DNA of 64,000 nucleotides from Scytonema millei VB511283 (GCF_000817735.3 NZ_JTJC03000008.1:1-64000); one strand, 5' to 3'. Positions 8,474-16,710 are shown, counted from the first letter of the stretch. The notes: generated by a model not told the origin, from the sequence alone. Translations and numbers: made by a program.

Positions 8474-9433
8474 CTAGGAAACGGGTTCGGATGCTTCGTC
8501 GCGTTTGAACAACCGGAAAACGATCACCAGGAAGACGGGAATCAGCACGAGAGATGTGATGTCGTAGAATCTCGCATGGTACTCGCTGATGCTGAACAGG
8601 GCTGGCGTGGTGAAGAAGCTTCCAGACCAGTTGAACAAGAGAAAGTACGCAATGTTGTTGGCGAAGTGTGCGCCGATCGCAAGCTCGGTCGTGCCATCGA
8701 TCAGTGAAACGATCGCAAACAGCAGACCCGTGCCGACGAAGAGTCCGAGGAACATCCCAATCCAGCCACCCTCCTGTGACTCCGGATTGGTGGCGTGCGG
8801 CAGGGTGAAGATTACAGCCGAAACGATCGCCAGAAACACGCGGTTAGACCAGATCAGGCTCGCGCCCTGCACGATGTACCCGCGAAAGAAAAGCTCCTCG
8901 GTGGTCGTCTGGATCGCAGTGATGACCAGTGCGATCGGCACGAAGAGCGCGAACGTCTTGAGGTCGGAGTTGAAGGAGAAGCTATCGGGGTAAAGGAGGT
9001 ACTGCCCCAGCCCGCCTAGCAGCACCCACGGCACGAACCCAGCCACGAAGCCGTGACCGACGCGATGCCAACTGATCTTCTCCCGCGCTGTGACGAGCGT
9101 CCGGGGATGACGCTGGTGGATGAGGGAGACAGCGATGAGGATTCCCGCGAGAAACACCGGAAAACCCGCCATGACCACGACGAAGCCTCCCACGGAACCG
9201 AACGCAGCGTAATCCAGCCGACTGAATGCCGCAACACCCTCCCGACCGCTGAGCGCAAGCGCGACGAGCGCACTGGCGAAGTTAGCGGCGACCATCCATG
9301 CAAAAAGGATGATCATCAGCCCTAGAAGATACCGCCACCACCGATACTTACCCCACCGGGCAGCCTCCACGTAAGTCGCGTCTTTCACTTCCGTTCCGAT
9401 TCCCTGCTTTCTTTTGATTGCTTTGATCTTCAT
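8474..9433 (-). CDS. CPBP-family intramembrane metalloprotease (second)
   Basis: A 319-residue polytopic protein. The glutamate motif TTEELFFRGYIVQ lies at about 177-189, followed by TLPHATNPE and GAHFANN, the remaining metal ligands. It differs from the neighbouring CPBP protein in sequence, so this is not a tandem duplication. The start at 9433 has AAGGAGAC. Codon use is G+C rich. It lies between the TetR gene and the first CPBP gene on the same strand, with gaps of 56 and 75 nt, and is probably under TetR control. Confidence 0.85.
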   Translation of the reverse strand: MKIKAIKRKQGIGTEVKDATYVEAARWGKYRWWRYLLGLMIILFAWMVAANFASALVALALSGREGVAAFSRLDYAAFGSVGGFVVVMAGFPVFLAGILIAVSLIHQRHPRTLVTAREKISWHRVGHGFVAGFVPWVLLGGLGQYLLYPDSFSFNSDLKTFALFVPIALVITAIQTTTEELFFRGYIVQGASLIWSNRVFLAIVSAVIFTLPHATNPESQEGGWIGMFLGLFVGTGLLFAIVSLIDGTTELAIGAHFANNIAYFLLFNWSGSFFTTPALFSISEYHARFYDITSLVLIPVFLVIVFRLFKRDEASEPVS

Positions 9434-9489
9434 CTTTGTCTCCTTTACTCGTATACGTAGTGCTTGGATCGGGTCGCTAGTTGCCTCTG

Positions 9490-10209
9490 CTATTGTTTTC
9501 CGGGTTCGACGGGATCACCGACCACCCCACCAGTGGCTACACGCACGGCGTGGGCCATGTGCTTGATCGGGTTGCCGATAGAGGCGCGATCTGCTCCCGC
9601 CATCAGCGCGGCACTGACATCTTCACTAATGACCCGCAAGACTGCGGTGGCTGCTGCCGCGTGCAGCCGCACCTCGATATCGTCAGCCGAACGGCGCAGG
9701 CGATCCGCGATGATCTCAGCCATCTCGCGCTCTATTCGATCGTTAGTCATTAGCCAAGCCGCACGCAGATCCGGCTCTTTTTCAGCCAGCACGGTCATCT
9801 TGATCACAGCCTCGTCATAGGACTGCCGATCGGGATCTCGGGGTCGGTTCGTCGCCCACTCGACGAGGTGATCTTCGAGGGAAACCTCCCGAGGCCAGCG
9901 GCGCAACACCGCCACAAACTCCTCGACATCCTGCGCCAAGACCGGCTCAGCACAGCTTTCCTTGTTGCGGAAGTGCCGCCAGAGGGTTCGCACCGAGATT
10001 CCAACCGCGCTTGCGATTTGCTCGCCGCTCGTGGCAGCAACACCGTGTTCCCAGAACAAACGCGCTGCCTCCCGCGAAATCTCCAGACGTACCCGCTGTT
10101 GCCGTTGTGCATTCATCCCCCCTGATTTGCGATTGCCTGATTTGTGATTGCTCCTCGTGTTGCTGTCACCATCACTCGTCATGACCGTCTTTCTTGTCAT
10201 ATTTGTCAT
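9490..10209 (-). CDS. TetR/AcrR-family regulator
   Basis: The DNA-binding helices are clear: RLEISREAARLFWEHG, then TSGEQIASAVGISVRTLWRHFRNKE. The C-terminal domain resembles actinobacterial TetR proteins, and the Arg-rich, G+C-rich sequence supports a foreign source (inference). The start is uncertain: the ATG at 10209 overlaps an operator-like palindrome and has no ribosome site; ATG at 10116, just before the HTH domain, is a good alternative. It likely controls itself and the two CPBP genes downstream. Confidence 0.8.
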   Translation of the reverse strand: MTNMTRKTVMTSDGDSNTRSNHKSGNRKSGGMNAQRQQRVRLEISREAARLFWEHGVAATSGEQIASAVGISVRTLWRHFRNKESCAEPVLAQDVEEFVAVLRRWPREVSLEDHLVEWATNRPRDPDRQSYDEAVIKMTVLAEKEPDLRAAWLMTNDRIEREMAEIIADRLRRSADDIEVRLHAAAATAVLRVISEDVSAALMAGADRASIGNPIKHMAHAVRVATGGVVGDPVEPGKQ

Positions 10210-10236
10210 TTAATGACATTTTGTCACTAAATGACA
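10204..10236. promoter_or_regulatory. Tandem TetR operator candidate
   Basis: Two near-palindromes, TGTCATTTAATGACA (10204-10218) and TGTCACTAAATGACA (10222-10236), are spaced 18 bp centre to centre and share TGTCA-N5-TGACA. They lie at the 5' end of the TetR gene. This is the usual place for autoregulatory TetR operators. Binding is inferred. Confidence 0.7.
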
Positions 10237-10267
10237 TACCTCACAGGAGGTAGCTTTTGCAGATGAT

Positions 10268-10370
10268 TTATGCTGCGCTGCTGGTTTCAGCCTTGACCTC
10301 AGTTTTGATGACGAAAGCTCTTAATTCGACCATCTTGTCGCCGCGAAAACGCCAGATATCGCAGTACGAG
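10268..10370 (-). pseudogene. 3' fragment of a SnoaL-like gene
   Basis: The last 34 codons, including the stop, match the SnoaL-like gene at 4585-4962 (CDIWRFRGDKMVELRAF, then IKTEVKAETSSAA). The similarity also runs a little past the stop codon. The 5' part is missing; at 10371 the sequence changes to the region leading into the attC-like site. A duplicated and truncated tail. Confidence 0.8.
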
Positions 10371-10402
10371 AATCAGCCACCTTCCCGTCTTAGGTTTAAG
10401 CG

Positions 10403-10489
10403 GCATAACGTTCCCGCTTACCGGACGCAGATCACCTGTGCCTGTGACCAACAACCTATATTCGTTCTGGTGCAGAGGGTTTGTTAGCT
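10403..10489 (-). repeat. attC-like integron recombination site (downstream of TMEM175 gene)
   Basis: Read on the minus strand it begins AGCTAACAAACCC and ends GGGAACGTTATGC over 87 bp. The outer TAAC/GTTA and inner CCC/GGG pair around an unpaired spacer, as in folded attC sites; R' is GTTATGC against the GTTRRRY consensus. It lies 27 nt after the stop of the TMEM175-like gene, where a cassette attC belongs. The orientation matches the second site at 11126-11253. Confidence 0.6.
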
Positions 10490-10516
10490 GGTTTTTGTTG
10501 CATCGAACATGGAACT

Positions 10517-11092
10517 TTATGAGTTCAACGTCTTTTCAATCCGGCGATCGGGAATGAGCCACAGGACTGCAACCAAAACGTATAACGCACAGGCAAGCCA
10601 AGAAGTTGCAAAAGCAAGTGGAATTGTAACTGCATAAATCAATACCGATAACTTGCCTTTAAAATCCCGACCCAGAGCGTTTGCAAGTGTGGAACCTTGA
10701 CCGTGGTGAAAAATCAGCGTGCGGGTCAGAGTGAAGTAGGCGATCGCAGCCAACAATAGAACCACACCATAAAGCGCAACAGGCAACGCAGCAAAGTGAT
10801 TTTCACCCATCCATGCGGTGGCAAAGGGAAATAATGATAACCAGAACAACAAATGTAGGTTCGCCCACAAAGTTGAACCATTCACTTGTCGGACTGCCTG
10901 AAACAGGTGATGGTGATTGTTCCAGTAGATCCCAACATACACGAAACTCAACACATAGCTTAGAAAGGTTGGAATCAGCGGACGTAGCGCAGCTAAATCT
11001 GACTTATGAGGTGTTTTTAACTCCAATACCATAATGGTGATAATAATAGCAATTACCCCATCACTGAATGCTTCTAACCTACCTTTAACCAC
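10517..11092 (-). CDS. TMEM175/DUF1211-family potassium channel-like protein
   Basis: The opening RLEAFSDGVIAIIITIMVLEL contains the FSDG motif of transmembrane helix 1 that lines the pore in bacterial TMEM175 channels. Six hydrophobic segments fit in 191 residues, and WNNHHHLF is also typical. Family members conduct K+ without the classic selectivity filter. The gene lies precisely between two attC-like sites in the same orientation, its start 34 nt after the R' box of the upstream one, which is the anatomy of an integron cassette. Confidence 0.88.
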   Translation of the reverse strand: MVKGRLEAFSDGVIAIIITIMVLELKTPHKSDLAALRPLIPTFLSYVLSFVYVGIYWNNHHHLFQAVRQVNGSTLWANLHLLFWLSLFPFATAWMGENHFAALPVALYGVVLLLAAIAYFTLTRTLIFHHGQGSTLANALGRDFKGKLSVLIYAVTIPLAFATSWLACALYVLVAVLWLIPDRRIEKTLNS

Positions 11093-11125
11093 TTTTGGGT
11101 ATGCTCCTTGTCTGCTTACCGCGTT

Positions 11126-11253
11126 GTATAACTGCCGTTTGCAAAAATGGTTGTCCGGTTATCCACCATCCATCAGTATCGCTAAGTGGCAGCAGATCGC
11201 CTCAAACTTCGTATCAAGATCGCTAAGCCATCCGTTTCAGCAATTTGTTAGCC
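11126..11253 (-). repeat. attC-like integron recombination site (downstream of DUF5996 gene)
   Basis: On the minus strand the DUF5996 stop codon is followed directly by GGCTAACAAATTGC (R''), and the site ends GGCAGTTATAC (R') 128 bp later. The outer TAAC/GTTA and inner TTGC/GCAA arms can pair. Length is within the known 57-141 bp range. Together with 10403-10489 it frames a cassette of about 720 bp. Confidence 0.55.
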
Positions 11254-12195
11254 TTACACAGTTGGGGTGCGTTCCAGGGCGACTCGATCCCAATGTCCTA
11301 AATTTGCTGCTGCTTCATAAGTGCTTTGGAGAAAAGCAAGGAGTACCGCATCTGGTTCGCCAGCTTGTCTTACTACCTCATAGGGTAGGATAAACTCTTG
11401 CAACTCCGAGCTATAGAATGCCTCCTTAGGCTGAACAGGGTAATCGCGGAACCCTTCCGGCGCAGGGTAAGCATAAGCGTAAAAAACAGGCTCCACAATT
11501 GACCCACCCCCTGGCCAAAAGCCGCAACTACTGACTTCGTGTGAATAGGCTTCTCGTGTGACCCAATCTGCCATATTCGGAACTCCCCCTGGATGCTCTG
11601 GCGCACGACGACCGGAGAAACGAGTCATAGCGAGATCGAAGCTGCCCCAAAAGAAATGCACAGGGCTGGATTTACCAATAAACTGCGAACGGAATAAGGT
11701 CATGACCCGATCGACTTGCACGAGAATTCGCCAGAACCGTTGTGCATATTCCGGATCGTAAGCTGCATGTCGATCGTCCCGCTCGAACGGGATTGGTTCT
11801 GACACTTCTTGCGGCATCGTCCAGATTCGGACTTCGATGCCGATGTTGCTCAATGTGGTCAGCACCGTTTGGTAAAAATCTGCAACAGAGCGAGGAGCCA
11901 ATGCAATTCTTTTAGTGATGCCGTCGCTAGTGTCGATTTGTAGTTGATGGTCGAGAAAATCAAAGCTAATTTGAAAGTTACGAGTTTCGTAAGGGATTGA
12001 AGCGGTTGTCAGTCCACGCGGTGTGACATAGAGAGTAGATTGCCACCAGTGGTTGAGTTTAGGAGCTAGTGCCAACCGAATTTTACCGATGATTTGTGTC
12101 CATAAATGGACGGTTGTATATGTATCCTGCCAGGCTGCTAGGGGCAAACTGGGCCAAACGATGTCAATGGGAGTACCTTGAACAGAAACTGCCAT
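11254..12195 (-). CDS. DUF5996 family protein
   Basis: A 313-residue soluble protein. WPSLPLAAWQDTYTTVHLWTQIIGKIRLA, HWWQSTLYVTPRGL, FHHFWGSFDLA-like (here HFFWGSFDLAMTRFSGR) and SCGFWPGG are signature blocks of DUF5996. Activity is unknown. Its stop codon touches the R'' box of an attC-like site, so it may be the remnant of a further integron cassette, although no attC is visible upstream of its start. Confidence 0.85.
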   Translation of the reverse strand: MAVSVQGTPIDIVWPSLPLAAWQDTYTTVHLWTQIIGKIRLALAPKLNHWWQSTLYVTPRGLTTASIPYETRNFQISFDFLDHQLQIDTSDGITKRIALAPRSVADFYQTVLTTLSNIGIEVRIWTMPQEVSEPIPFERDDRHAAYDPEYAQRFWRILVQVDRVMTLFRSQFIGKSSPVHFFWGSFDLAMTRFSGRRAPEHPGGVPNMADWVTREAYSHEVSSCGFWPGGGSIVEPVFYAYAYPAPEGFRDYPVQPKEAFYSSELQEFILPYEVVRQAGEPDAVLLAFLQSTYEAAANLGHWDRVALERTPTV

Positions 12196-12274
12196 AAGAA
12201 GCCTTCACTTGAGGAAAATATGCTAAAAAGTGAGAAGAGAATCTAGATGAAATCAGAATCGCTATCAATCGCTA

Positions 12275-12550
12275 TCAATAGTCTTTTCCCTGTTTATCTG
12301 CAAAACACCATAACCACTGCTCTCCCAATTCAGCCGAACTAACCACTGCATGACTGGTTGCCTCATAATGACGGCGAGCATGTTGATGCTCAGAAGAATC
12401 ACAGCACAGCATCTTACCACAGGTTTGGCAAATCCGCAGGTGTACCCAGCGGCTATTTATTTTCATGCACTCTTCACAACGAAATACGGGATAAGCTGCT
12501 TTAGAAATCAGGTTTTCCGCAGTTAGATTGTTGAGATGTTCGCAGGTCAT
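12275..12550 (-). CDS. UBP-type zinc finger protein
   Basis: A 91-residue protein made almost wholly of one ZnF-UBP domain: C-x2-H near the N-terminus, then C-x2-C, the WVHLRICQTCGKMLCCDSS block and H-x(3)-H. In eukaryotes this fold binds ubiquitin C-termini; in bacteria the stand-alone form is of unknown role. The start is ATG 12550, with no strong ribosome site. Confidence 0.85.
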   Translation of the reverse strand: MTCEHLNNLTAENLISKAAYPVFRCEECMKINSRWVHLRICQTCGKMLCCDSSEHQHARRHYEATSHAVVSSAELGEQWLWCFADKQGKDY

Positions 12551-12681
12551 AGTTTTTTGGTATCTTTGATAGGAGACAACGGTGAACAGAATGATTGAGG
12601 CTGATGTGAAACCTGAAATTAGGGGCGCGTCCTTCTCCTCAACGTAGTCGCCGAATCACCCCGTTGCCGCTTGTGCAAAAT

Positions 12682-13083
12682 TCACGGAACAATTGCAGTC
12701 ACGCGGATTTCAATCCGCATCGTTGGAAGCGCAAGCGCCGCGACTCCTACCTCTGTCCAAATTGGGGCGCGATCGGGCATGTAATGACGAAATAGCTTGA
12801 CCATCACCTCGTTAACCTCTGGGGGAAACCCGCCAACATGGTAAGAATTGATGTGGACAACATGATCCCAACCCGCACCAGCAGTCGCCAAGGTTCGCTC
12901 TACGTTCCGAAACGCCTGAGCAATTTCGTCTGCGAGCGATTTGGGAATTTGCAGATTGTCATCCCAGCCACCTTGACCTGATATCTCTACTCGATCGTCA
13001 ATTTTTACCGCTTGCGAGTAGTGCAATCTACTCAGCATGTATTCCCCATAACCAGGGGTGACAAAAAACTCTGGCTTTTTCAT
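12682..13083 (-). CDS. RidA/YjgF family protein
   Basis: A 133-residue Rid protein: LHYSQAVKIDDRVEISGQGGWD, then AFRNVERTLATAGAGWDHVVHINSY and a C-terminal RIEIRVTAI. Canonical RidA deaminates reactive enamines and has Arg in the IRVTA-like block, which is kept here. The subfamily cannot be fixed. It lies 34 nt downstream of the SnoaL-like gene at 13118-13708 and may share its transcript. Confidence 0.85.
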   Translation of the reverse strand: MKKPEFFVTPGYGEYMLSRLHYSQAVKIDDRVEISGQGGWDDNLQIPKSLADEIAQAFRNVERTLATAGAGWDHVVHINSYHVGGFPPEVNEVMVKLFRHYMPDRAPIWTEVGVAALALPTMRIEIRVTAIVP

Positions 13084-13117
13084 GGTGTTCCTATTGATGA
13101 AAAGCTTGCTCTAACAT

Positions 13118-13708
13118 TTAGTTGCTATGACTAGCACGATCGATTAGTGTATTCGAGGGCAAGTTCCGATTCATCAATTTACGCGCACTATCAACGCCCA
13201 CAACAGGCAGTTTTTCAGCATCCAACAAGCCGATTTGAACCAAGACACTCGCCTGATCCCAGTAGAGGTGTTCATGGGCTATCTTGCCATCACGAAACCG
13301 AATAATCCCCACCACTGGCACTTCAACCCGTTTCCCAGTCGGAGCAACGCCAGGGATCATCCAGTTCATCTGAAGCGTATGCGTGAACTTAGCCACCATT
13401 TCATCAACGAGTTGATCCATCCCGATCGTGCGCGAAATCGGAACTAGCTCGAGGTCTGGCGGAATCTGGGGAATGAAGTCTTTGGAATAAAACTCACCCA
13501 CTGCTGCTTTTCCGACTCCCCCAGTCATCACTGGAATGTTATTCACATAAGCGTCCTCAACCATAGTAGCGAGAGCATCTTCAGGGCTGTGAGTACCAAA
13601 CTCGTGCCCGATATGCTCTTCCCAGACCGCTTGCAAGGCTTCCTGAGCGGGTGTCAGGCTTGGAGTTGCCTGTACTGCCTGTTTGTCTGCTGTTTGCTCT
13701 TTGACCAT
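13118..13708 (-). CDS. SnoaL/NTF2-like (ester cyclase-type) protein
   Basis: A 196-residue protein with an NTF2-like fold: EEHIGHEFGTHSPEDALATMVEDAYVNNIPVMTGG and, later, VGIIRFRDGKIAHEHLYWDQASVLVQIGLL. HEHLYWDQ is the typical ester-cyclase/SnoaL catalytic-side motif. The N-terminal 20 residues are low-complexity. ATG 13708 follows TTAGGAGAA. It is likely co-transcribed with the RidA gene. Substrate unknown. Confidence 0.8.
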   Translation of the reverse strand: MVKEQTADKQAVQATPSLTPAQEALQAVWEEHIGHEFGTHSPEDALATMVEDAYVNNIPVMTGGVGKAAVGEFYSKDFIPQIPPDLELVPISRTIGMDQLVDEMVAKFTHTLQMNWMIPGVAPTGKRVEVPVVGIIRFRDGKIAHEHLYWDQASVLVQIGLLDAEKLPVVGVDSARKLMNRNLPSNTLIDRASHSN

Positions 13709-13956
13709 GTTGAATTCTCCTAAGTTCTATCTAAACTGCATTGATTCCAATGCTTTACTTCTTTCAGATCCTTACAATGATTCGTCAGATTCTTACGAGT
13801 TGCGCGTCTATCCAGCACATCACACCCAGGGTGCCTGTCCGCTAGATGCGGTGAGTTCAAGACGCTACGCGATGGTGATGGAAAGACGGATTGCGGACTC
13901 GTCAGCCGTAGTGGTGGTTTGAGCTGTTTGTGAATTCATAGTTTTGAGCGATTGGA
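13709..13956. other. Intergenic gap, no supported gene
   Basis: Both strands have open stretches, but none has a ribosome site or a recognisable domain. It should hold the promoter for the SnoaL/RidA pair at its left end. Confidence 0.4.
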
Positions 13957-14346
13957 TTAGAGTGATGCGGTTGCTTCAATTTCAGGTGCATAAATCGTTT
14001 CGTCTTCTTTGCGCCAAGCTGGATCGACTAGACAAACGAAAACAATGGGTTCATCGCCGTAGTTGTGAAGGAACTGGATTGCATTTGGAGGAATGTAAAC
14101 CGCATCGCCTGGTTCAATGCGACGAACTTCACTGTCGATCGACATTTCTCCAACACCGCTAATGATGTAATAAACCTCAGAAGTCTTTAGGGAATGGGGA
14201 ATCGAAGTTTTGCCAACAGGCAAGATCGCATACGCCAAACTGTAACGCAAGTTGATGTCTTGTTTGTCAGGATGAAGCAGTTCGCGCAGAATAGTTCCAT
14301 CTCCAGCGATAATTTCTTCACAGTCGTTTAGTTTTTGGATCAGCAT
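13957..14346 (-). CDS. Cupin-domain protein (paralogue)
   Basis: The ATG at 14346 (MLIQKLNDCEEI) aligns with the start of the cupin at 4049-4414; a TTG further up is less likely. The two are closely related throughout, including HPDKQ, HSLKTSEVYYI, EPGD and VDPAWRKEDE, so they arose by duplication within the region or entered twice. About 129 residues. One cupin barrel with His and Glu metal ligands in motif 1. Confidence 0.85.
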   Translation of the reverse strand: MLIQKLNDCEEIIAGDGTILRELLHPDKQDINLRYSLAYAILPVGKTSIPHSLKTSEVYYIISGVGEMSIDSEVRRIEPGDAVYIPPNAIQFLHNYGDEPIVFVCLVDPAWRKEDETIYAPEIEATASL

Positions 14347-14419
14347 AAGTTTAGGCTTGCAATTACACAATCGGCTCGATTTCAGGATCTGTGAATTTTG
14401 GAGGAGAAAAGGTCACTGA

Positions 14420-15256
14420 TTATTCCTGCTGCAGAAAGTCAAGCAACACGGGATTGACTCGATCGGCATGAGTCCAGTTGATCGCGTGTGGTCCACCAGG
14501 AATGACAACCAGTTGACTGTTTTTAATCAGCTTCGGGAGTCTTGCTGCGGTGGACTCAAGCGGCAAAATCCGATCGGCATCGCCATGAACGATCAAAGTC
14601 GGTACGTCAATGCGGGGCAGATCGGCGCGGAAATCGGTGAGCCAGGACGGAACACAATCCAAAGTCCCTTTAGCAGAAGCGCCTGCTGCCACATTCCAAC
14701 TTGCCTGAATTGCTTCATTGCTGATGCGATCGCCCAACAACACATCCACATTGAAGAACGCTTTGAAAAATTCAGAAAAGTAAGCTGGACGATCTTCAAC
14801 GATCGCTTTCATAATGCCATCGAAAACGCTTTGGTCAACGCCCTCTGGATTGTCATTCGTCTTTAACAAAAATGGTGGCACAGGAGCCATCAGAACCGCT
14901 TTTTGCACCCGTTCTGAGCCATATTTGCCAAGATAGCGCGTGACTTCACCCGTCCCCATTGAGAAGCCAACCAACACGGTATTTTGCAAGTCAAGCCTAG
15001 TCATGAGTGTATTCAAATCGGCGGCGAAGGTGTCGTAGTCATAGCCAGATGAGGGTTGACTGGAGTTGCCAAATCCGCGGCGATCGTAGGTAATGACTCG
15101 ATATCCCGCATTCAGTAATACTAATACTTGCTTTTCCCAGGAATGACCGTTGAGGGGAAACCCATGAATGAGAACAATCGGTTGACCTGTTCCCAAATCT
15201 TCATAGTAGAGATCGATGGTTGCAGAATTTTCTTGACCGACAGTAACGTAAGGCAT
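14420..15256 (-). CDS. Alpha/beta hydrolase, non-haem chloroperoxidase-like
   Basis: A 278-residue single-domain hydrolase. The oxyanion motif HGFPLNGHSW is at about 31-40, the nucleophile Ser99 in GFSMG, the acid in HGDADRILP (Asp228) and His257 in GPHAIN, so the triad is complete. YDRRGFGNSSQP is typical of the cofactor-free haloperoxidase/esterase group. True activity is more likely esterase or lactonase. Start after TAGGAGATT. Confidence 0.88.
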   Translation of the reverse strand: MPYVTVGQENSATIDLYYEDLGTGQPIVLIHGFPLNGHSWEKQVLVLLNAGYRVITYDRRGFGNSSQPSSGYDYDTFAADLNTLMTRLDLQNTVLVGFSMGTGEVTRYLGKYGSERVQKAVLMAPVPPFLLKTNDNPEGVDQSVFDGIMKAIVEDRPAYFSEFFKAFFNVDVLLGDRISNEAIQASWNVAAGASAKGTLDCVPSWLTDFRADLPRIDVPTLIVHGDADRILPLESTAARLPKLIKNSQLVVIPGGPHAINWTHADRVNPVLLDFLQQE

Positions 15257-15301
15257 TGCAATCTCCTATAAATACTGCATTGGATTCTTGTCTGATTTAA
15301 C

Positions 15302-15859
15302 TTAATTACTTGCAGCAATCATGGCTGCCATCAACTGGGTCGTGTTCCAGTGTCCGATATACCGAATTCCATTGATAAACAGGGCTGGAGTAGTCGTTAC
15401 TCCACTCTGTATTCCGCCTTCGATGTCTTCATTGATACAATCGACACGCGCTTGTTTAGGCAAGTCTTTGAGAAACTGAGGAATATCAAGCCCTAAATCA
15501 TTGGCGTACTCGACAAGATAACCATTCTCCAGATTTTGTTGATGGGCAAATAAAGTATCGTGCATTAACCAAAACTGTCCTTGGGCAGCGGCGGCTTCGG
15601 CAGCTTGGGCAGCCCGTTGAGCATGAGGATGAATCTGTGTTTGCGGAAAGTGACGGAAGATCAAGCATAAATAATCCTCTCCAAAGGAAGCACTAAGCTC
15701 TCGTTTGATGACTTGAATCAGCTTGTAAACGTCCGCACTTCTGGAGTCTTGATAGTCTCCATACATCACCAGCACTACCTTGGCACTCAACACACCTTGA
15801 ATACGATCTTGGGTTGAAGGTGGTACAAGTAAGGAACTGTGGTTACAATCGTCGTTCAT
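15302..15859 (-). CDS. DsbA-like thioredoxin-fold protein lacking CxxC
   Basis: A 185-residue thioredoxin-fold protein of the DsbA/Na+:H+ antiporter-linked type. The fold markers are clear: VLVMYGDYQ, IFRHFPQTQIHPHAQRAAQAAEAAAAQGQFWLMHD and GVTTTPALFINGIRY (cis-Pro in TTP). Where relatives have DYQCPYS or similar, this has DYQDSRS, so both active-site cysteines are missing. No signal peptide, so cytoplasmic. It may bind rather than oxidise thiols. Confidence 0.82.
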   Translation of the reverse strand: MNDDCNHSSLLVPPSTQDRIQGVLSAKVVLVMYGDYQDSRSADVYKLIQVIKRELSASFGEDYLCLIFRHFPQTQIHPHAQRAAQAAEAAAAQGQFWLMHDTLFAHQQNLENGYLVEYANDLGLDIPQFLKDLPKQARVDCINEDIEGGIQSGVTTTPALFINGIRYIGHWNTTQLMAAMIAASN

Positions 15860-16038
15860 CTTTCTACATCTGCATCAAGCATGGAACTTTGCAATTAACT
15901 TGCTCAATTCATTGCCTGCATGACTGTTTGCATAAATTCAATATAGGCGATCGCCTCCAAGCTGTCGTCTACAGCAAGTTAAAACTTTTGCAGTATAAAT
16001 TGATAGAGCAATCATGCCATCGTGGAGTAGAAGGCTGG

Positions 16039-16056
16039 TTCTAACTTAAGTTAGAA
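16039..16056. terminator. 18-bp perfect palindrome downstream of response regulator
   Basis: TTCTAACTTAAGTTAGAA is fully self-complementary and lies 25 nt past the response regulator stop. No long T-run follows, so it could be a weak terminator or a protein-binding palindrome. Confidence 0.4.
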
Positions 16057-16080
16057 TCCCAATTCTATCGAAAGTACATC

Positions 16081-16710
16081 CTATAAATTGACAATGCCGC
16101 GTTTAACGGCAACAATCACAGCTTGGGTGCGATCGCTGACATCTAACTTATTCAAAATTCGATTGACATGAGATTTGACAGTGCCTTCACCGATACTCAA
16201 AGCATCCGCAATCTCGGCATTACTCATCCCCTGTGCCAGTGAGCGGAGTACCGCCAGTTCTCTTTCACTCAGTTCTGGATTGCTGAGGCGCTGTACCAAC
16301 TTTGCTCCCACATCGGGCGGAATATACTGCTGACCCCGGTGAACGGTGCGAATGGCATTCAGAAGCTCGTCCGGTTCAGTTTCTTTCAACAGATAGCCTC
16401 TTGCACCTGCCTGCAATCCCCGATAGATATCTTCGTCGCTATCATACGTTGTCAGGACAATAATCCGAGCAGATTTAGCACTAGCACGAATTGCACCGAT
16501 GGCGGCAACCCCTTCGATTTCAGGCATTCGCAGATCCATGAGCGTCACATCCGGTTGGTGTTCCTCAAATAGAACGATCGCTTGTTCCCCATTTTCGGCT
16601 TGGGCAATCACCTGCATCTCTAAGTCACGGTTAATAATCGTAGCTAATCCTTGCCGAAAAATAGCATGATCGTCCGCAATCAGAACTCGAATCGTCGTGG
16701 CTTGGCTCAT
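16081..16710 (-). CDS. NarL/LuxR-type response regulator
   Basis: A 209-residue NarL-family regulator. The receiver domain has the acidic pair in IADDH, phospho-acceptor Asp59 in LMDLRMPE and Lys in LLKE; the C-terminal LuxR HTH reads LSERELAVLRSLAQGMSNAEIADALSIGEGTVKSHV. Start at ATG 16710, which overlaps the stop of the giant kinase (ATGA). The coupling and the NarL-type HisKA_3 domain of the kinase make the pair a cognate two-component system. Confidence 0.93.
   Translation of the reverse strand: MSQATTIRVLIADDHAIFRQGLATIINRDLEMQVIAQAENGEQAIVLFEEHQPDVTLMDLRMPEIEGVAAIGAIRASAKSARIIVLTTYDSDEDIYRGLQAGARGYLLKETEPDELLNAIRTVHRGQQYIPPDVGAKLVQRLSNPELSERELAVLRSLAQGMSNAEIADALSIGEGTVKSHVNRILNKLDVSDRTQAVIVAVKRGIVNL

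Noticed and set aside
8589-9325. Several plus-strand ORFs in the G+C-rich block
   Set aside because: They are antisense shadows of the CPBP gene; the long open frames come from high G+C.
10257-10487. Plus-strand ORF of 76 codons with AGGAGG upstream
   Set aside because: It is the antisense of the SnoaL 3' fragment and runs across the attC-like site.
13683-13922. Plus-strand ORF of 79 codons
   Set aside because: It overlaps the SnoaL-like gene start antisense; no domain or ribosome site.
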